Below are positions 34,372 to 43,152 of a stretch of 64,000 nt of DNA, piece by piece. This stretch comes from Croceicoccus estronivorus (GTDB lineage: Bacteria > Pseudomonadota > Alphaproteobacteria > Sphingomonadales > Sphingomonadaceae), in NCBI RefSeq assembly GCF_001625325.1, contig NZ_JRQQ01000003.1, positions 124,001 through 188,000 of the forward strand, read 5' to 3'. Under the pieces are notes generated by a model. It did no database searches. It was given only the letters and a program-made list of their open reading frames with translations, and was not told the origin of the DNA. Both the position numbers and the translations under genes were made by a program. The stretch's first letter is position 1. Each line of letters opens with the position of its first letter.

Positions 34372-35991
34372 TCAGCCAGTCGATGTAAGAAGTGGTTCGT
34401 CAGCAACATCCATGACTTCGTCACGGTCGGCGGTCAGAATCGCGTACAGAGCCTCGCCGATCCAGCGCGCGAGTAGAGGTGGCACGGCATTTCCCACTTG
34501 GGTGTACTGCTGCGTGCGATTTCCCTTGAACAGATAGTTGTCAGGGAAGGTCTGCAGTCGCGCAGCTTCCCTGACTGTCAGGCTTCGGCACTGAAGCGGA
34601 TCGGGATGGATGAAATAGTGCCCATCCTTGGAAATGTGGCTCGTCACCGTTGTCGACGGGCCGGTGGCAAGCTGGACCCTGAATCGGTCGGCGAATTTGC
34701 CGGATGTCCAGTTTTCGTGCGCCGGCGCCAGCTCCTCCGGAAAGTCTGACGCCTTCGGTGATTTGCCTGTGACCTCGGCAAAAACGGCAGCAAAGAAGTA
34801 GCGCGCAAGATCGCTACCCATGTGGCTCCGCGTCGCATGGTTCGGGAGCGTTTCCAGCTTCGCATCGGTCAGCCAGTCCCGCAAATCCGCCGGACAGTTT
34901 TCAGAAATCCCGACACCAAATCCTTCGCGACCTGGGACATCGTTCAGCGCCGCAAAGCGGCGGTGATACTCGCTGGCCCGTTCGGCGAAGGCAGCGTGCT
35001 GTTCATCCGTCAGATTGGTCTCCAGCTCGGCTACAAAGGCCATCGCCGTGAGCACGATAGCGCGCCAGGCGTCAGGTCCATCTGCCTCCTGGCTCAGGCC
35101 GCTTCGCAGTCGGGGCATGCCGGACAGGGCATGGCCGACTGTCGTCTTCAGATTGTGTCGGATCATGAGATCAGCCAGCGCCCGATCCGGCAGGTCTTCA
35201 GCGAGGTCAGAGCGCAGTCCGACCACTATCACGCGATGGCGCGCCTGGGGCACGCCGAAGTCCTCGGCACGTACTATGAAGTCGGGCGCGCGCGGCTCGA
35301 AGCGGCCAAGATCAAGCTGCTGTCGACGGCGCGGATCAAGTGCGATCAGCCGATATTTTCGCCCGCCTTCGCGTTCTCCTCGGAGGTCGCGGAGGACCTG
35401 ATCGAAGATGCGGTTTTCACCGTCCACCGAGGACGACAGCATTCCCTTCACGTTTTCCATGACGAAGGCGGCAGGGTTCAGGCGGTCTAGGATCCGGATA
35501 TATTCCTGGTAGAGGAAATGCCTGTTGTCCTCGAGCGCTACGTAGCCCTCCTTGCCTGCGTTACGTGAACGGCCGGCGAGCGAGTAAGCCTGACATGGCG
35601 GCCCGCCGATCAAGATGACATTGCCACCGCTCTCTTCGCGAATCGCGTCCAGTCGCGCGTCAAGCCGTTCTGCAGGGTCCTCGTTACCGAGTTCGAGCTT
35701 CCAGGCTTCCTTTTCCGCAGCCGTCCACTCATCCGGATACAGCGAAGCCCAGTCAGGCTCCGCGATCTTCCCGTTGATGAAGTCGTAGTAGACAGCGGGA
35801 AGCACTTCGTCGAACTGTCGCAGGAAGCTGCGGAGGCGTAACGTCTCGTGCGCCGATGTTTCCTTCTCGATCGACAGGGCGATGCTGAAGGCATGCTCGT
35901 CGCCGGCACCGGGAACGCTCGAAAATCCCTCGGCCAGTCCCCCCGGGCCTGCAAAAATGTCGACTACCGAATATCTTGGCAAGACTCGCAC
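34372..35991 (-). CDS. dcm: DNA (cytosine-5) methyltransferase
   Basis: A 539-residue C5-cytosine methyltransferase. Visible motifs in order are I VVDIFAGPGGLAEGF, IV ILIGGPPCQAYS with the catalytic Cys, VI FVMENVKG, VIII PQARHRVIVVGLR, and X QYTQVGNAVPPLLARWI. It is longer than a minimal enzyme because of an expanded target-recognition region. A GTG start is used. It heads the minus-strand island, 134 bp upstream of the Z1 gene, and is divergent from vsr. It presumably protects host DNA from the associated nucleases. The site is unknown. Confidence 0.95.
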   Translation of the reverse strand: MRVLPRYSVVDIFAGPGGLAEGFSSVPGAGDEHAFSIALSIEKETSAHETLRLRSFLRQFDEVLPAVYYDFINGKIAEPDWASLYPDEWTAAEKEAWKLELGNEDPAERLDARLDAIREESGGNVILIGGPPCQAYSLAGRSRNAGKEGYVALEDNRHFLYQEYIRILDRLNPAAFVMENVKGMLSSSVDGENRIFDQVLRDLRGEREGGRKYRLIALDPRRRQQLDLGRFEPRAPDFIVRAEDFGVPQARHRVIVVGLRSDLAEDLPDRALADLMIRHNLKTTVGHALSGMPRLRSGLSQEADGPDAWRAIVLTAMAFVAELETNLTDEQHAAFAERASEYHRRFAALNDVPGREGFGVGISENCPADLRDWLTDAKLETLPNHATRSHMGSDLARYFFAAVFAEVTGKSPKASDFPEELAPAHENWTSGKFADRFRVQLATGPSTTVTSHISKDGHYFIHPDPLQCRSLTVREAARLQTFPDNYLFKGNRTQQYTQVGNAVPPLLARWIGEALYAILTADRDEVMDVADEPLLTSTG

Positions 35992-36058
35992 GCTTTCTAT
36001 AGGTCAGGCAAAGGGATGATGATTACCATCATCGACGCGAAATGACAGGCCGCTCTCC

Positions 36059-36526
36059 ATGGTCGACGTAGTCGATGCAGCGACGCGATCGCGCATGATG
36101 TCTGGCATCCGCGGCACGGACACGCGTCCGGAGACCTTTCTGCGCAAGGCGCTCCATCGTGCCGGGTTCAGATATAGGCTGCACGCGGCGAAGCTTCCCG
36201 GGCGGCCCGATATCGTGTTTGCCTCCCGGCGCGCTGCGATCTTCATGCACGGCTGCTTCTGGCATCGCCATGAGGGTTGTCACTGGTGCACGACACCGGC
36301 CAGCAATGTCGAATTCTGGCGCAGCAAGTTCGAGCGCAATGTCGAACGGGACCGGACCGTCGTCGAGACGTTGCATTCGATGGAGTGGCGGACCGCCATC
36401 ATCTGGGAATGCGGGCTTCGCCAGCCCTATGCGGCGTCGACACTGGAGGACATCGTGACGTGGCTTCGGTCGGACGATGTCGCCTACGAGAGCGCGCTGG
36501 TTCGGCCAAGAGTAACAAGCGATTGA
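36059..36526 (+). CDS. vsr: Very short patch repair endonuclease Vsr
   Basis: A 155-residue Vsr endonuclease. It carries MMSGIRGTDTRPETFLRKAL, then KLPGRPDIVFASRRAAIFMH with the catalytic Asp, and HGCFWHRHEGCHWCTTP with the zinc-binding and active-site residues. Vsr corrects T:G mismatches that arise by deamination of 5-methylcytosine, so its place 67 bp from the divergent methyltransferase is functional. The length is normal for the family, and the ATG start matches the usual N-terminus. Confidence 0.95.
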   Translation: MVDVVDAATRSRMMSGIRGTDTRPETFLRKALHRAGFRYRLHAAKLPGRPDIVFASRRAAIFMHGCFWHRHEGCHWCTTPASNVEFWRSKFERNVERDRTVVETLHSMEWRTAIIWECGLRQPYAASTLEDIVTWLRSDDVAYESALVRPRVTSD

Positions 36527-36539
36527 AACATCCGCATAT

Positions 36540-36585
36540 GTCACATAACCTGGGCCTCATCTCAGACAAACCCAGGTTATGTGAC
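36540..36585. promoter_or_regulatory. Palindrome 1 upstream of abiEi
   Basis: GTCACATAACCTGGG and its exact complement CCCAGGTTATGTGAC are separated by 16 bp. The same arms recur in palindrome 2. AbiEi antitoxins autoregulate by binding inverted repeats in their promoters, which fits this site. Confidence 0.75.
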
Positions 36586-36594
36586 GGCAGCTAC

Positions 36595-36640
36595 GTCACA
36601 TAACCTGGGTCTCAAGTCAGTCAGACCCAGGTTATGTGAC
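36595..36640. promoter_or_regulatory. Palindrome 2 ending 2 bp before abiEi
   Basis: The 18-bp arms GTCACATAACCTGGGTCT and AGACCCAGGTTATGTGAC are perfect complements around a 10-bp loop. The right arm ends 2 bp before the abiEi ATG, occupying the position of a ribosome site. Binding here, or the RNA hairpin, would block expression. Confidence 0.75.
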
Positions 36641-36642
36641 CG

Positions 36643-37266
36643 ATGAACGAAACGCAGCGCCCTCAGCGCACCCTGCTTGCCCAGCTGCTGATGCAGCAGC
36701 CGATCGTGCGGGCATACGAGCTTCGCAGCAAGGGTATCGATCCCAAGACCATTTCCCGCGCCGTTGCGGCCGGTGAACTGATCCGCATCTCGCGCGGCCT
36801 CTATCAGCGACCGGACAGCGATATCGACACCCATCAGGCACTGGCAGAGGCGGCGAAGAAGGTCCCTCGTGGCGTCGTGGCGATGGTCTCTGCGCTGGCA
36901 TATCACGAGCTGACCGATCAGATGCCACGCAAGGTCTGGATGGCGGTCAGCGTGAAGGACTGGAGCCCGTCCGCTTCGTCCTATCCGCCTATCCGCATCG
37001 TCGAGTTCCGGGACAAATACATGCAGCAGGGGATCGAGTACCACACGATCTCGGGGACCAGCGTTCCGATCTATTCGATTCCGAAGACCCTCGCAGACGT
37101 CTTCCGAAATCGAAAGCTGGTCGATCGATCCGTGGCGGTGGAAGCACTCCGTGCCACGCTGGATCAGCGCAAGGCAACACCGGCATCGATCGCAGAAGCG
37201 GCAATGGCGGGCGACGCATGGAACATCATGCGTCCCTATCTCGAGGCACTCACGTCCAATGGCTAG
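36643..37266 (+). CDS. abiEi: AbiEi-family antitoxin
   Basis: A 207-residue type IV antitoxin. The N-terminal winged helix (QPIVRAYELRSKGIDPKTIS, then GELIRISRGLYQ, residues about 22-66) is the AbiEi DNA-binding domain. The C-terminal part (VPIYSIPKTLADVFRNRKLV) is the antitoxin domain. It overlaps abiEii by 8 bp. Two palindromes directly upstream are the likely operators. There is no visible Shine-Dalgarno sequence because the operator reaches the start codon. Confidence 0.92.
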   Translation: MNETQRPQRTLLAQLLMQQPIVRAYELRSKGIDPKTISRAVAAGELIRISRGLYQRPDSDIDTHQALAEAAKKVPRGVVAMVSALAYHELTDQMPRKVWMAVSVKDWSPSASSYPPIRIVEFRDKYMQQGIEYHTISGTSVPIYSIPKTLADVFRNRKLVDRSVAVEALRATLDQRKATPASIAEAAMAGDAWNIMRPYLEALTSNG

Positions 37267-38125
37267 GGCGCCGGTGAACATAGCAGCCTCGGTCAAGCAG
37301 CGGCTGCTGAATCTCGCCCGCGCCGAAGGGCGAGCCTATGAAGTGGTGCTCGTCCGCTATGCCCTCGAGCGGCTGCTCTATCGCCTTTCCATATCGGAAC
37401 ATCGAGGTTCCTTCATTCTGAAGGGAGGCATGCTTGTCACACTCTGGATCGAAAGCAGCTCGCGCGAGACGAGAGATGCGGACTTTCTGGGTCACGGGGA
37501 CTCCGACCCTGACCACCTGCGCGAGGTATTTGCCGGAGTCCTGTCGATCGAAACTGACGACGGACTTGCCTTCGACATGGGAAGCCTGAGGACGGCCATC
37601 ATAAGGGACGAGATGGAATATGGTGGCGTGCGACTGCGTGCCGACGCCTATCTTGAAAGGAGCCGGGTACCCGTCACGATCGACATCGGCTTCGGTGATG
37701 CGCTCGCCGACGCTGCCCGGACCATGGCCTATCCTTCGATGCTGGGCATGGATGAGCCGGAAATCAGGATCTATCCGCCTGCATCGGTCATCGCCGAGAA
37801 GTTTCAGGTGATGGTAGCACTCGGCATCGCCAACGGTCGGATGAAGGACTATTTCGACCTCTGGGCGATCCCCCGGGCGCTGGAAATAGCCCCTGACGAG
37901 CTGGATGCAGCGATCCGAGCCACCTTTGAGCGACGTGGAACTGCCGTCCCGGCGGAACGACCGCTCGGGCTGTCCGATGCCGTGATCGGTGACGATGCCA
38001 AACGAGCGCAATGGCGTGCGTACGCTGCATCGCTTGATCTGAAGGAACTGGCCTTCGAGGAAGTCGTCGAAGCCGCCTGGGCGCTTGTCGGCCCTTCCTG
38101 TCAGAGGCTGTCGACCACGTCGTAG
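37259..38125 (+). CDS. abiEii: AbiEii nucleotidyltransferase toxin
   Basis: A 288-residue AbiEii/AbiGii-type nucleotidyltransferase. The signature FILKGGMLVTLWI (about residues 50-62) is followed by RETRDADFLGHGD, giving the GG...DxD-type active-site pattern. PPASVIAEKFQVMVALGIAN and MKDYFDLWAI are further family motifs. The pair gives abortive-infection or growth-arrest defence against phage. The start overlaps the antitoxin stop, so the two are translated together. It looks intact. Confidence 0.92.
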   Translation: MARAPVNIAASVKQRLLNLARAEGRAYEVVLVRYALERLLYRLSISEHRGSFILKGGMLVTLWIESSSRETRDADFLGHGDSDPDHLREVFAGVLSIETDDGLAFDMGSLRTAIIRDEMEYGGVRLRADAYLERSRVPVTIDIGFGDALADAARTMAYPSMLGMDEPEIRIYPPASVIAEKFQVMVALGIANGRMKDYFDLWAIPRALEIAPDELDAAIRATFERRGTAVPAERPLGLSDAVIGDDAKRAQWRAYAASLDLKELAFEEVVEAAWALVGPSCQRLSTTS

Positions 38126-38208
38126 TGCGCCCCCCGTTTGGCCGCCCGCGGTCTCCGGTACCGTGACTGACCTGCGCCCGGCAGCCCGACCTTCCTTCGA
38201 CGAATGAC

Positions 38209-39927
38209 TCAATCCCGTTCCTGTTCGATGGTGAAGCGGAGGCTTCCGACACCCCAGCTGCTCGAAGGTTCGGGCAGATATTCGACCTCTTCGGGGACAC
38301 TGAGACCCTTCAGCTTCTCCAGAAGGTCATCCAATCCATGTGCACCAGACCCGGGCTCCTGCAGACTCGCGGTCGTGAGCTGGTTCCAGTTCGCGAACAT
38401 GGCATCGTCGCCGTCGACCACCTTGCGGAGCGAGTGCGCATAATGCCGCGTCAGGACCAGCAGGCTGACTTTTGGGGTCGACGACCCGGAAGGAAGGCGA
38501 AGAGTTGCTCGAACCGCGGACGGGCTTGCGGCCGAGAGCCATGATCGGACCTTGCGGAGCCAGTCGCCGACCTGCTGATTGAGCCGACCGGTTCGTGCCA
38601 GCATCGTCGCAAGGTCAGCGCCGTAGGGGTCCTGGTGCTTCAGCTGGACGAGGACGACACGATCGGACGACGGCTCGACGATCACTAGGTCAAGGTCGGT
38701 CAGTACCTTTCCGTTCTGCCTCAACTTGATGTTTCCTCGATACTCCAGCTCGGGAAGCGTCTCGCGGACAGCCTTTTCCAGTGCCCTCTGCATGACGCCT
38801 TCGCGCGCGCGCTGCGCGCGATCGTAATCCTTCGGAAAATTGTGCTGCAGCGCGTTGAGCAGGAAGAGCATGACCTCGTCGCTGGTCGCGCCGGCCAACG
38901 GCCGTATGACGTGGCCATCGGAACACTGGATCAGTGGCGGGATCGGTGCGCCCGGCCGTTCGAGCAGGGCAAGGTTGCGCCTGCTGATCGACAGCACGTC
39001 GAATACCATGCGGACATCTTCATCGGTGACCGGCACATGTCCGGTGAACTGCTGGCCATACTCGTTGAGGAAGTCGCGTAGACCCTCGAGAAATCCCGGT
39101 GTCTCGACCGACACCGTGAGCACATCCTCGACCCGGATCGACGGCACTTTCTCCATGAGCGCTCGAACGAACGCGCGATGCTTCATCCCGACCGATACGA
39201 TGAAGGTTGCTGCGAGCTTGAAATTCGAGAACGTGATGCCGCCAAACGTCGTCGAGAAGTGGAATGTGTCGTAGCCCTTCGCGAGCAGCATGTCGGTGTA
39301 GGCATGACCGAAAAAGTAAAAGTCCAGCGTCGGGTCAGCCTCGTAGCCGATGAAGTGCGTCCGGAATGGGTAGACGAGATCGGTCAGCAGCGTCCTGACC
39401 TCGTCACCGATCTTCTCGCCGATGATCGCCTCGTAGCCCTCGGAGAGAAACGAGCGATGATTTCCGACATGGAGCCGCTCCAGCTCGCGCTCGTGCAGTT
39501 CGAGATCAGGCAGCTTCGAAGGGAGAGTTATCCGAAAGCGGTCTTCCAGTTTCTCAATGCGTCCTCCGACGGCAGACAAGCTCTGCGCCACGCGACGACC
39601 ATGTTCGATCGTCCCGGCCATGGCGATCAGCTGCAGGACAGGGCCCGAATATCTGAGATCGCGCTGAATTGTTATGGCGGGCGCTTCAAAATCGCGATGC
39701 GCCTCCATCGCCAGCTTGAGTATCCGCACAACGCCAACGCGGATGATATATGACCGTTCCTGATCCGCCTCATCGGACGCGGTTCCTCGATGGAAGCCTT
39801 CGAAATCGAGATCGAGCTCATTGATGGCAATTCGCATGAGGAGGCCCACTCGGTCGGCCGCAACCTCCACAGAAAGTTGCCGCTCCGCCTCATTGAGCCG
39901 ATCATAGAAGTCGCGCAGATTCTCCAT
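38209..39927 (-). CDS. Unknown nuclease-like protein, paralogue A of a divergent pair
   Basis: About 572 residues, starting at the ATG of MENLRDFYDR (a TTG 12 codons upstream is possible). I recognise no named family. Near residues 410-432 lies TDLDLVIVEP followed by VVLVQLKHQ, which fits a PD-(D/E)XK-type core (D-x-D...QxK). Other conserved blocks shared with the divergent gene at 39996 are TIEHGRR, FIGYEADP, TFGGITF, VLTVSVE and NIKLRQNGKVLTDLDLV. No membrane segments are obvious. It lies within the defence island, convergent with abiEii. Confidence 0.75.
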   Translation of the reverse strand: MENLRDFYDRLNEAERQLSVEVAADRVGLLMRIAINELDLDFEGFHRGTASDEADQERSYIIRVGVVRILKLAMEAHRDFEAPAITIQRDLRYSGPVLQLIAMAGTIEHGRRVAQSLSAVGGRIEKLEDRFRITLPSKLPDLELHERELERLHVGNHRSFLSEGYEAIIGEKIGDEVRTLLTDLVYPFRTHFIGYEADPTLDFYFFGHAYTDMLLAKGYDTFHFSTTFGGITFSNFKLAATFIVSVGMKHRAFVRALMEKVPSIRVEDVLTVSVETPGFLEGLRDFLNEYGQQFTGHVPVTDEDVRMVFDVLSISRRNLALLERPGAPIPPLIQCSDGHVIRPLAGATSDEVMLFLLNALQHNFPKDYDRAQRAREGVMQRALEKAVRETLPELEYRGNIKLRQNGKVLTDLDLVIVEPSSDRVVLVQLKHQDPYGADLATMLARTGRLNQQVGDWLRKVRSWLSAASPSAVRATLRLPSGSSTPKVSLLVLTRHYAHSLRKVVDGDDAMFANWNQLTTASLQEPGSGAHGLDDLLEKLKGLSVPEEVEYLPEPSSSWGVGSLRFTIEQERD

Positions 39928-39995
39928 CACGATTACGCTCCCAAAGCTCCTGCGTTTCAGCAAGGCTCCCCGACAACTTTACTGGTGCTGCGAAT

Positions 39996-41762
39996 ATGGC
40001 TCAACTTGGCGAACCCGTAGTACTTTCAGCTGATGAGAAGGCTTGGATCGTTGAGTTCTTGCAGGGCCTCTCCGAAGAGGAGAGCAGAATCTCACAGCAG
40101 CTCGCGCGTGACCATCGGGGCATCCTTCTCGCTGGCGCACTGAAAGAGCTCGATCTTCACGAAACGTTCATTGCGGAGAACGGCCTCGAAGAGGAATTGT
40201 CGCATTCATTTTATTTTCTATCGATGGGGCTCAGGCGGCTGGTTATCCTCATGCTCAGCCTGCACTCGGACTTTCCCTTTCCGGCGATCACGATGCCACG
40301 ATCCGAAGACCTCGCACGACGGGTTGCTGATCTGGCCACGATGCTGGGATTCATCGAACACGGAAGGCGCGTTGTCGAGCTGACCTGGTCTGGCCTGTCA
40401 ACGATCACGAAGGTTGATCCGAAGCTCTATCGCTTTGAGTTTCCTCCTAGGGTTATCGACGCGCAGGCTCACGAGAGGGGGGTTGAAGAACATTATCGTG
40501 GTATCTTGCAGACTGAGCTTGAGCGCAATTTGTTTGAAACCCCGGAAGGTAAAATAAGATCTGAAAAAATTCAGGAATCATGCCTCGAAAATGTCTACGT
40601 CTGGCGCGATCTGTTCATGGGCTACAACGCAGATCCATTTCTCGATGACATATTTTTCACCATCGCTTGGGGGCAAATCGCCGAAACTCCTCAATTCGAT
40701 TCATTCAATGAATTGAAAAAATTTGGCGGAATCACCTACCTAAAATACCTGATGAGTGCTGCAATTGTTGTGTCATTTGCTCTAAAACATGAACGATTTG
40801 CGGCAGCAATGAACGTGAAATACCCTGACATCCCAAGGGGTAACGTGCTGACGATATCGGCGGACCGTGAGGAATTCATCGACGATCTCTGGCGTGCTCT
40901 GGAGGAGTTCGGTGAGAGATTTGTCCACTACACCCCGACCTCTCGATGTGAAGCTGAGCAACTGTTCAGGACGGTGACGCTTACTCGGCAGAATGTCGGA
41001 GTCGCTTCGAGACCACACGCTCCTCTGCCCGTAATAGTCGAGTTCGCATCAACCTCGATCGTGAAGCTGGTGAGTGGCCGAGCACGTCAAATGGAGTTCC
41101 TGCTCGATTCCCTTAGAAGGAATTTTCAGTCCGACTATTCATCCAACCAGAGAGGTCGCGAAGCGTCACTTCAGCGTGCGCTGACAGAATTTTTTCAGTC
41201 CATCTTTCCGGACGTGATCTGCCGCACCAACATAAAGCTTCGGCATCGAGGCAGGGTGCTGACAGACGTAGATTTGGTTGCCTTCGACCCCATCTACGGC
41301 GACCTGATGCTGTTTCAGCTCAAGCACCAGGATACACCCGGGCCAGATCTCAAGACAAAAAATTCGAGAATGCCACGATTTCTGCGAGAGTGCATCGGAT
41401 GGCTCGACGTTGTGGCGGACTGGCTCGGTACAGCCGATGAGACCATCCTACGGAATGCCTTTCGCCTCCCGCGAGGCGCCAAGATATCTAGGGTCAGGAA
41501 ACTCATTGTCGCCAGGCACCACGCCTACCCACTGGCCGGAGCAGTCATAGACGAGAATGTGGCGTATGCCACTTGGATGCAGTTCTACAACGCTGGAAAG
41601 GTGATGATCGCACGGCAGGGCAATCTCAGGTCCATGAACGGTCTTTTCGCGATCCTGCGTGAGCACGTCGTCGGAGCACCCGTCCGCCATCATCAAGAGG
41701 AGCAGCCAAAGCGGTTTCGTTTGCACGATTTGGAATATGAGATCGTCCCGCGAAGAAACTAG
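39996..41762 (+). CDS. Unknown nuclease-like protein, paralogue B of a divergent pair
   Basis: A 588-residue protein. Blocks shared with paralogue A in the same order are FIEHGRR, FMGYNADP, KFGGITY, VLTISAD and NIKLRHRGRVLTDVDLV, with QLKHQD at equal spacing (about residues 423-445). The nuclease-like core is therefore kept in both. Base composition is more AT-rich than the neighbours, especially 40480-40800, suggesting separate acquisition or divergence. The start lies 68 bp from the start of paralogue A, so one short region must drive both. The function is not known to me. Confidence 0.78.
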   Translation: MAQLGEPVVLSADEKAWIVEFLQGLSEEESRISQQLARDHRGILLAGALKELDLHETFIAENGLEEELSHSFYFLSMGLRRLVILMLSLHSDFPFPAITMPRSEDLARRVADLATMLGFIEHGRRVVELTWSGLSTITKVDPKLYRFEFPPRVIDAQAHERGVEEHYRGILQTELERNLFETPEGKIRSEKIQESCLENVYVWRDLFMGYNADPFLDDIFFTIAWGQIAETPQFDSFNELKKFGGITYLKYLMSAAIVVSFALKHERFAAAMNVKYPDIPRGNVLTISADREEFIDDLWRALEEFGERFVHYTPTSRCEAEQLFRTVTLTRQNVGVASRPHAPLPVIVEFASTSIVKLVSGRARQMEFLLDSLRRNFQSDYSSNQRGREASLQRALTEFFQSIFPDVICRTNIKLRHRGRVLTDVDLVAFDPIYGDLMLFQLKHQDTPGPDLKTKNSRMPRFLRECIGWLDVVADWLGTADETILRNAFRLPRGAKISRVRKLIVARHHAYPLAGAVIDENVAYATWMQFYNAGKVMIARQGNLRSMNGLFAILREHVVGAPVRHHQEEQPKRFRLHDLEYEIVPRRN

Positions 41763-42128
41763 GCGCGAGATTCCTTGGCAAGAAGCTGAAGCGCTGGCTG
41801 TCCCGTCGTTTCGTGCGAACCGTCCACAAGTATCCAGCCTTTTCCACGCTGTCGGATCGTGCTAAAGATGCTCTTGGCGATCTTTTAAGTTGATGATTTA
41901 GCTAGAAAATCAACCGTTTAGGCGCCCAGCTAGAAAGCTCTTCTGGCACCATTTGCTTTTCCCCCGATAACCCTAGATGGATCAAGAAAGCCGCAGAAAT
42001 CTGCCATTTACTGTCCATCAAAGCTGCTGAGTGATCGCAGTTGTTCCTCACCAGTCCGCGCGATTTGGGGGCATGTTTGGGGGCAAACCTGATGCTTGGG
42101 GGCATTTCAGCGAAAGGCGGTGCCCCAG
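41763..42128. other. Non-coding region before the integrase remnant
   Basis: These 366 bp contain no supported gene. They are AT-rich compared with the surroundings and hold three copies of TTGGGGGCA (42065-42104). I found no tRNA or tRNA 3' end. The region is the expected place for an integrase promoter and attachment site. Confidence 0.5.
42065..42104 (+). repeat. Three direct repeats TTGGGGGCA, possible integrase arm sites
   Basis: TTGGGGGCA begins at 42065, 42077 and 42096. Short direct repeats just upstream of a P4-type integrase gene are often arm-type binding sites or att-proximal repeats. This is inference from position only. Confidence 0.4.
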
Positions 42129-43130
42129 ATGCCACTCAAGGACACGCAAATCCGGGCGATTTGAGCCACGGAAAAGTCCTTCAAGAAAGCTGACGGCAAA
42201 GGCCTCTACATTGAAGCAGTTCCCAGTGGCTCGAAGCTCTGGCGGCTCAAGTATCGCTTTGCTGGCAAAGAGAAACGGCTGGCGCTCAGGTCATATCCCG
42301 AGGTCTCGCTGGCTGAGGCCAGGAAGCGGTGCGATGCGGCCCGCGCATTGATCGAGCAAGGTCTCGACCCGGGGCTGAGAAGAAAGCGGGAGAAGGCGGC
42401 GGCCAAGGTCAGTGCGGAAAACAGCTTTGAGCGCATTGCCGAAGAATACCTCACCAAGATGAAGAAGGACGGGCGAGCCCAGCCGACAGTAGTGAAGGTG
42501 CGCTGGTTCCTTTCCCTCTTGAAACCAACCATCGGAAACTTGCCAATCAGTGAGGTGGACCCGCAGATGCTCTTGGCTGCCCTCAAGAGGTTGGAAGCAA
42601 GAGGCAATTACGAGACCGCAAAGAAAACGCGGAGTTTCGGCAGTCGCGTGTTCCGCTATGCTGTTGCTACGGCCCGGACGAAGCAAGACCCCGCCGATCT
42701 GCTGAAGGGCGCATTGATTGCGCCTAAGGCGCGCCATTACGCCGCCATTCAGGAAGGGCCGAAGCTTGGCGAGTTGCTTCGGGCGATCGATGATTATTTC
42801 GGCCAGCCGGTCACGAATCTGGCCTTGCGGATCGGGTCACATGTCTTCGTACGACCGGGTGAATTGCGCCATGCGGAGTGGAACGAGATCGATCTCGATC
42901 CAGCTGTCTGGCGAGTGCCGGAGGGAAAGATAAAGGCGCGGCGTCCGCATTCGGTTCTGCTGTCTCGGCAGATCGTCGCGCTATTCAAAGAATTGAGATC
43001 AATGACCGGGCCGAGCGGACTGGTTTTCCCAGCGTTCCACACCAGCCGACGCTCGATGAGCGAAAATACGCTGAATGCCGCCCTGCGCCGCATGGGCTTC
43101 GCGAAAGACGAGGTAAGTGCACACGGATTG
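42129..43130 (+). pseudogene. Degraded P4-type tyrosine integrase (DUF4102)
   Basis: The frame opens MPLKDTQIRAI, then hits TGA at 42162. It continues with normal integrase sequence (SFKKADGKGLYIEAVPSGSK, LALRSYPEVSLAEARKR). The catalytic domain has the first Arg in FVRPGELRHAEW, but the homology ends at EVSAHG near 43127. The HxxR continuation and the catalytic Tyr are lost. The gene therefore has both an internal stop and a missing C-terminus and cannot be active. It was probably the integrase of the defence island or of a former element end. The lost part is replaced by the flank of an E2 gene. Confidence 0.88.
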
Positions 43131-43152
43131 CCGCCCTGCACTGACAACTTGC

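Noticed and set aside
36527-36642. Twin palindromes as intrinsic terminators of vsr
   Set aside because: They lack a T-tract, share identical arms and abut the abiEi start, which fits operators better.
42061-42110. Possible tRNA 3' end as the integration target next to the integrase
   Set aside because: No cloverleaf, T-loop or CCA end could be formed from the sequence on either strand.
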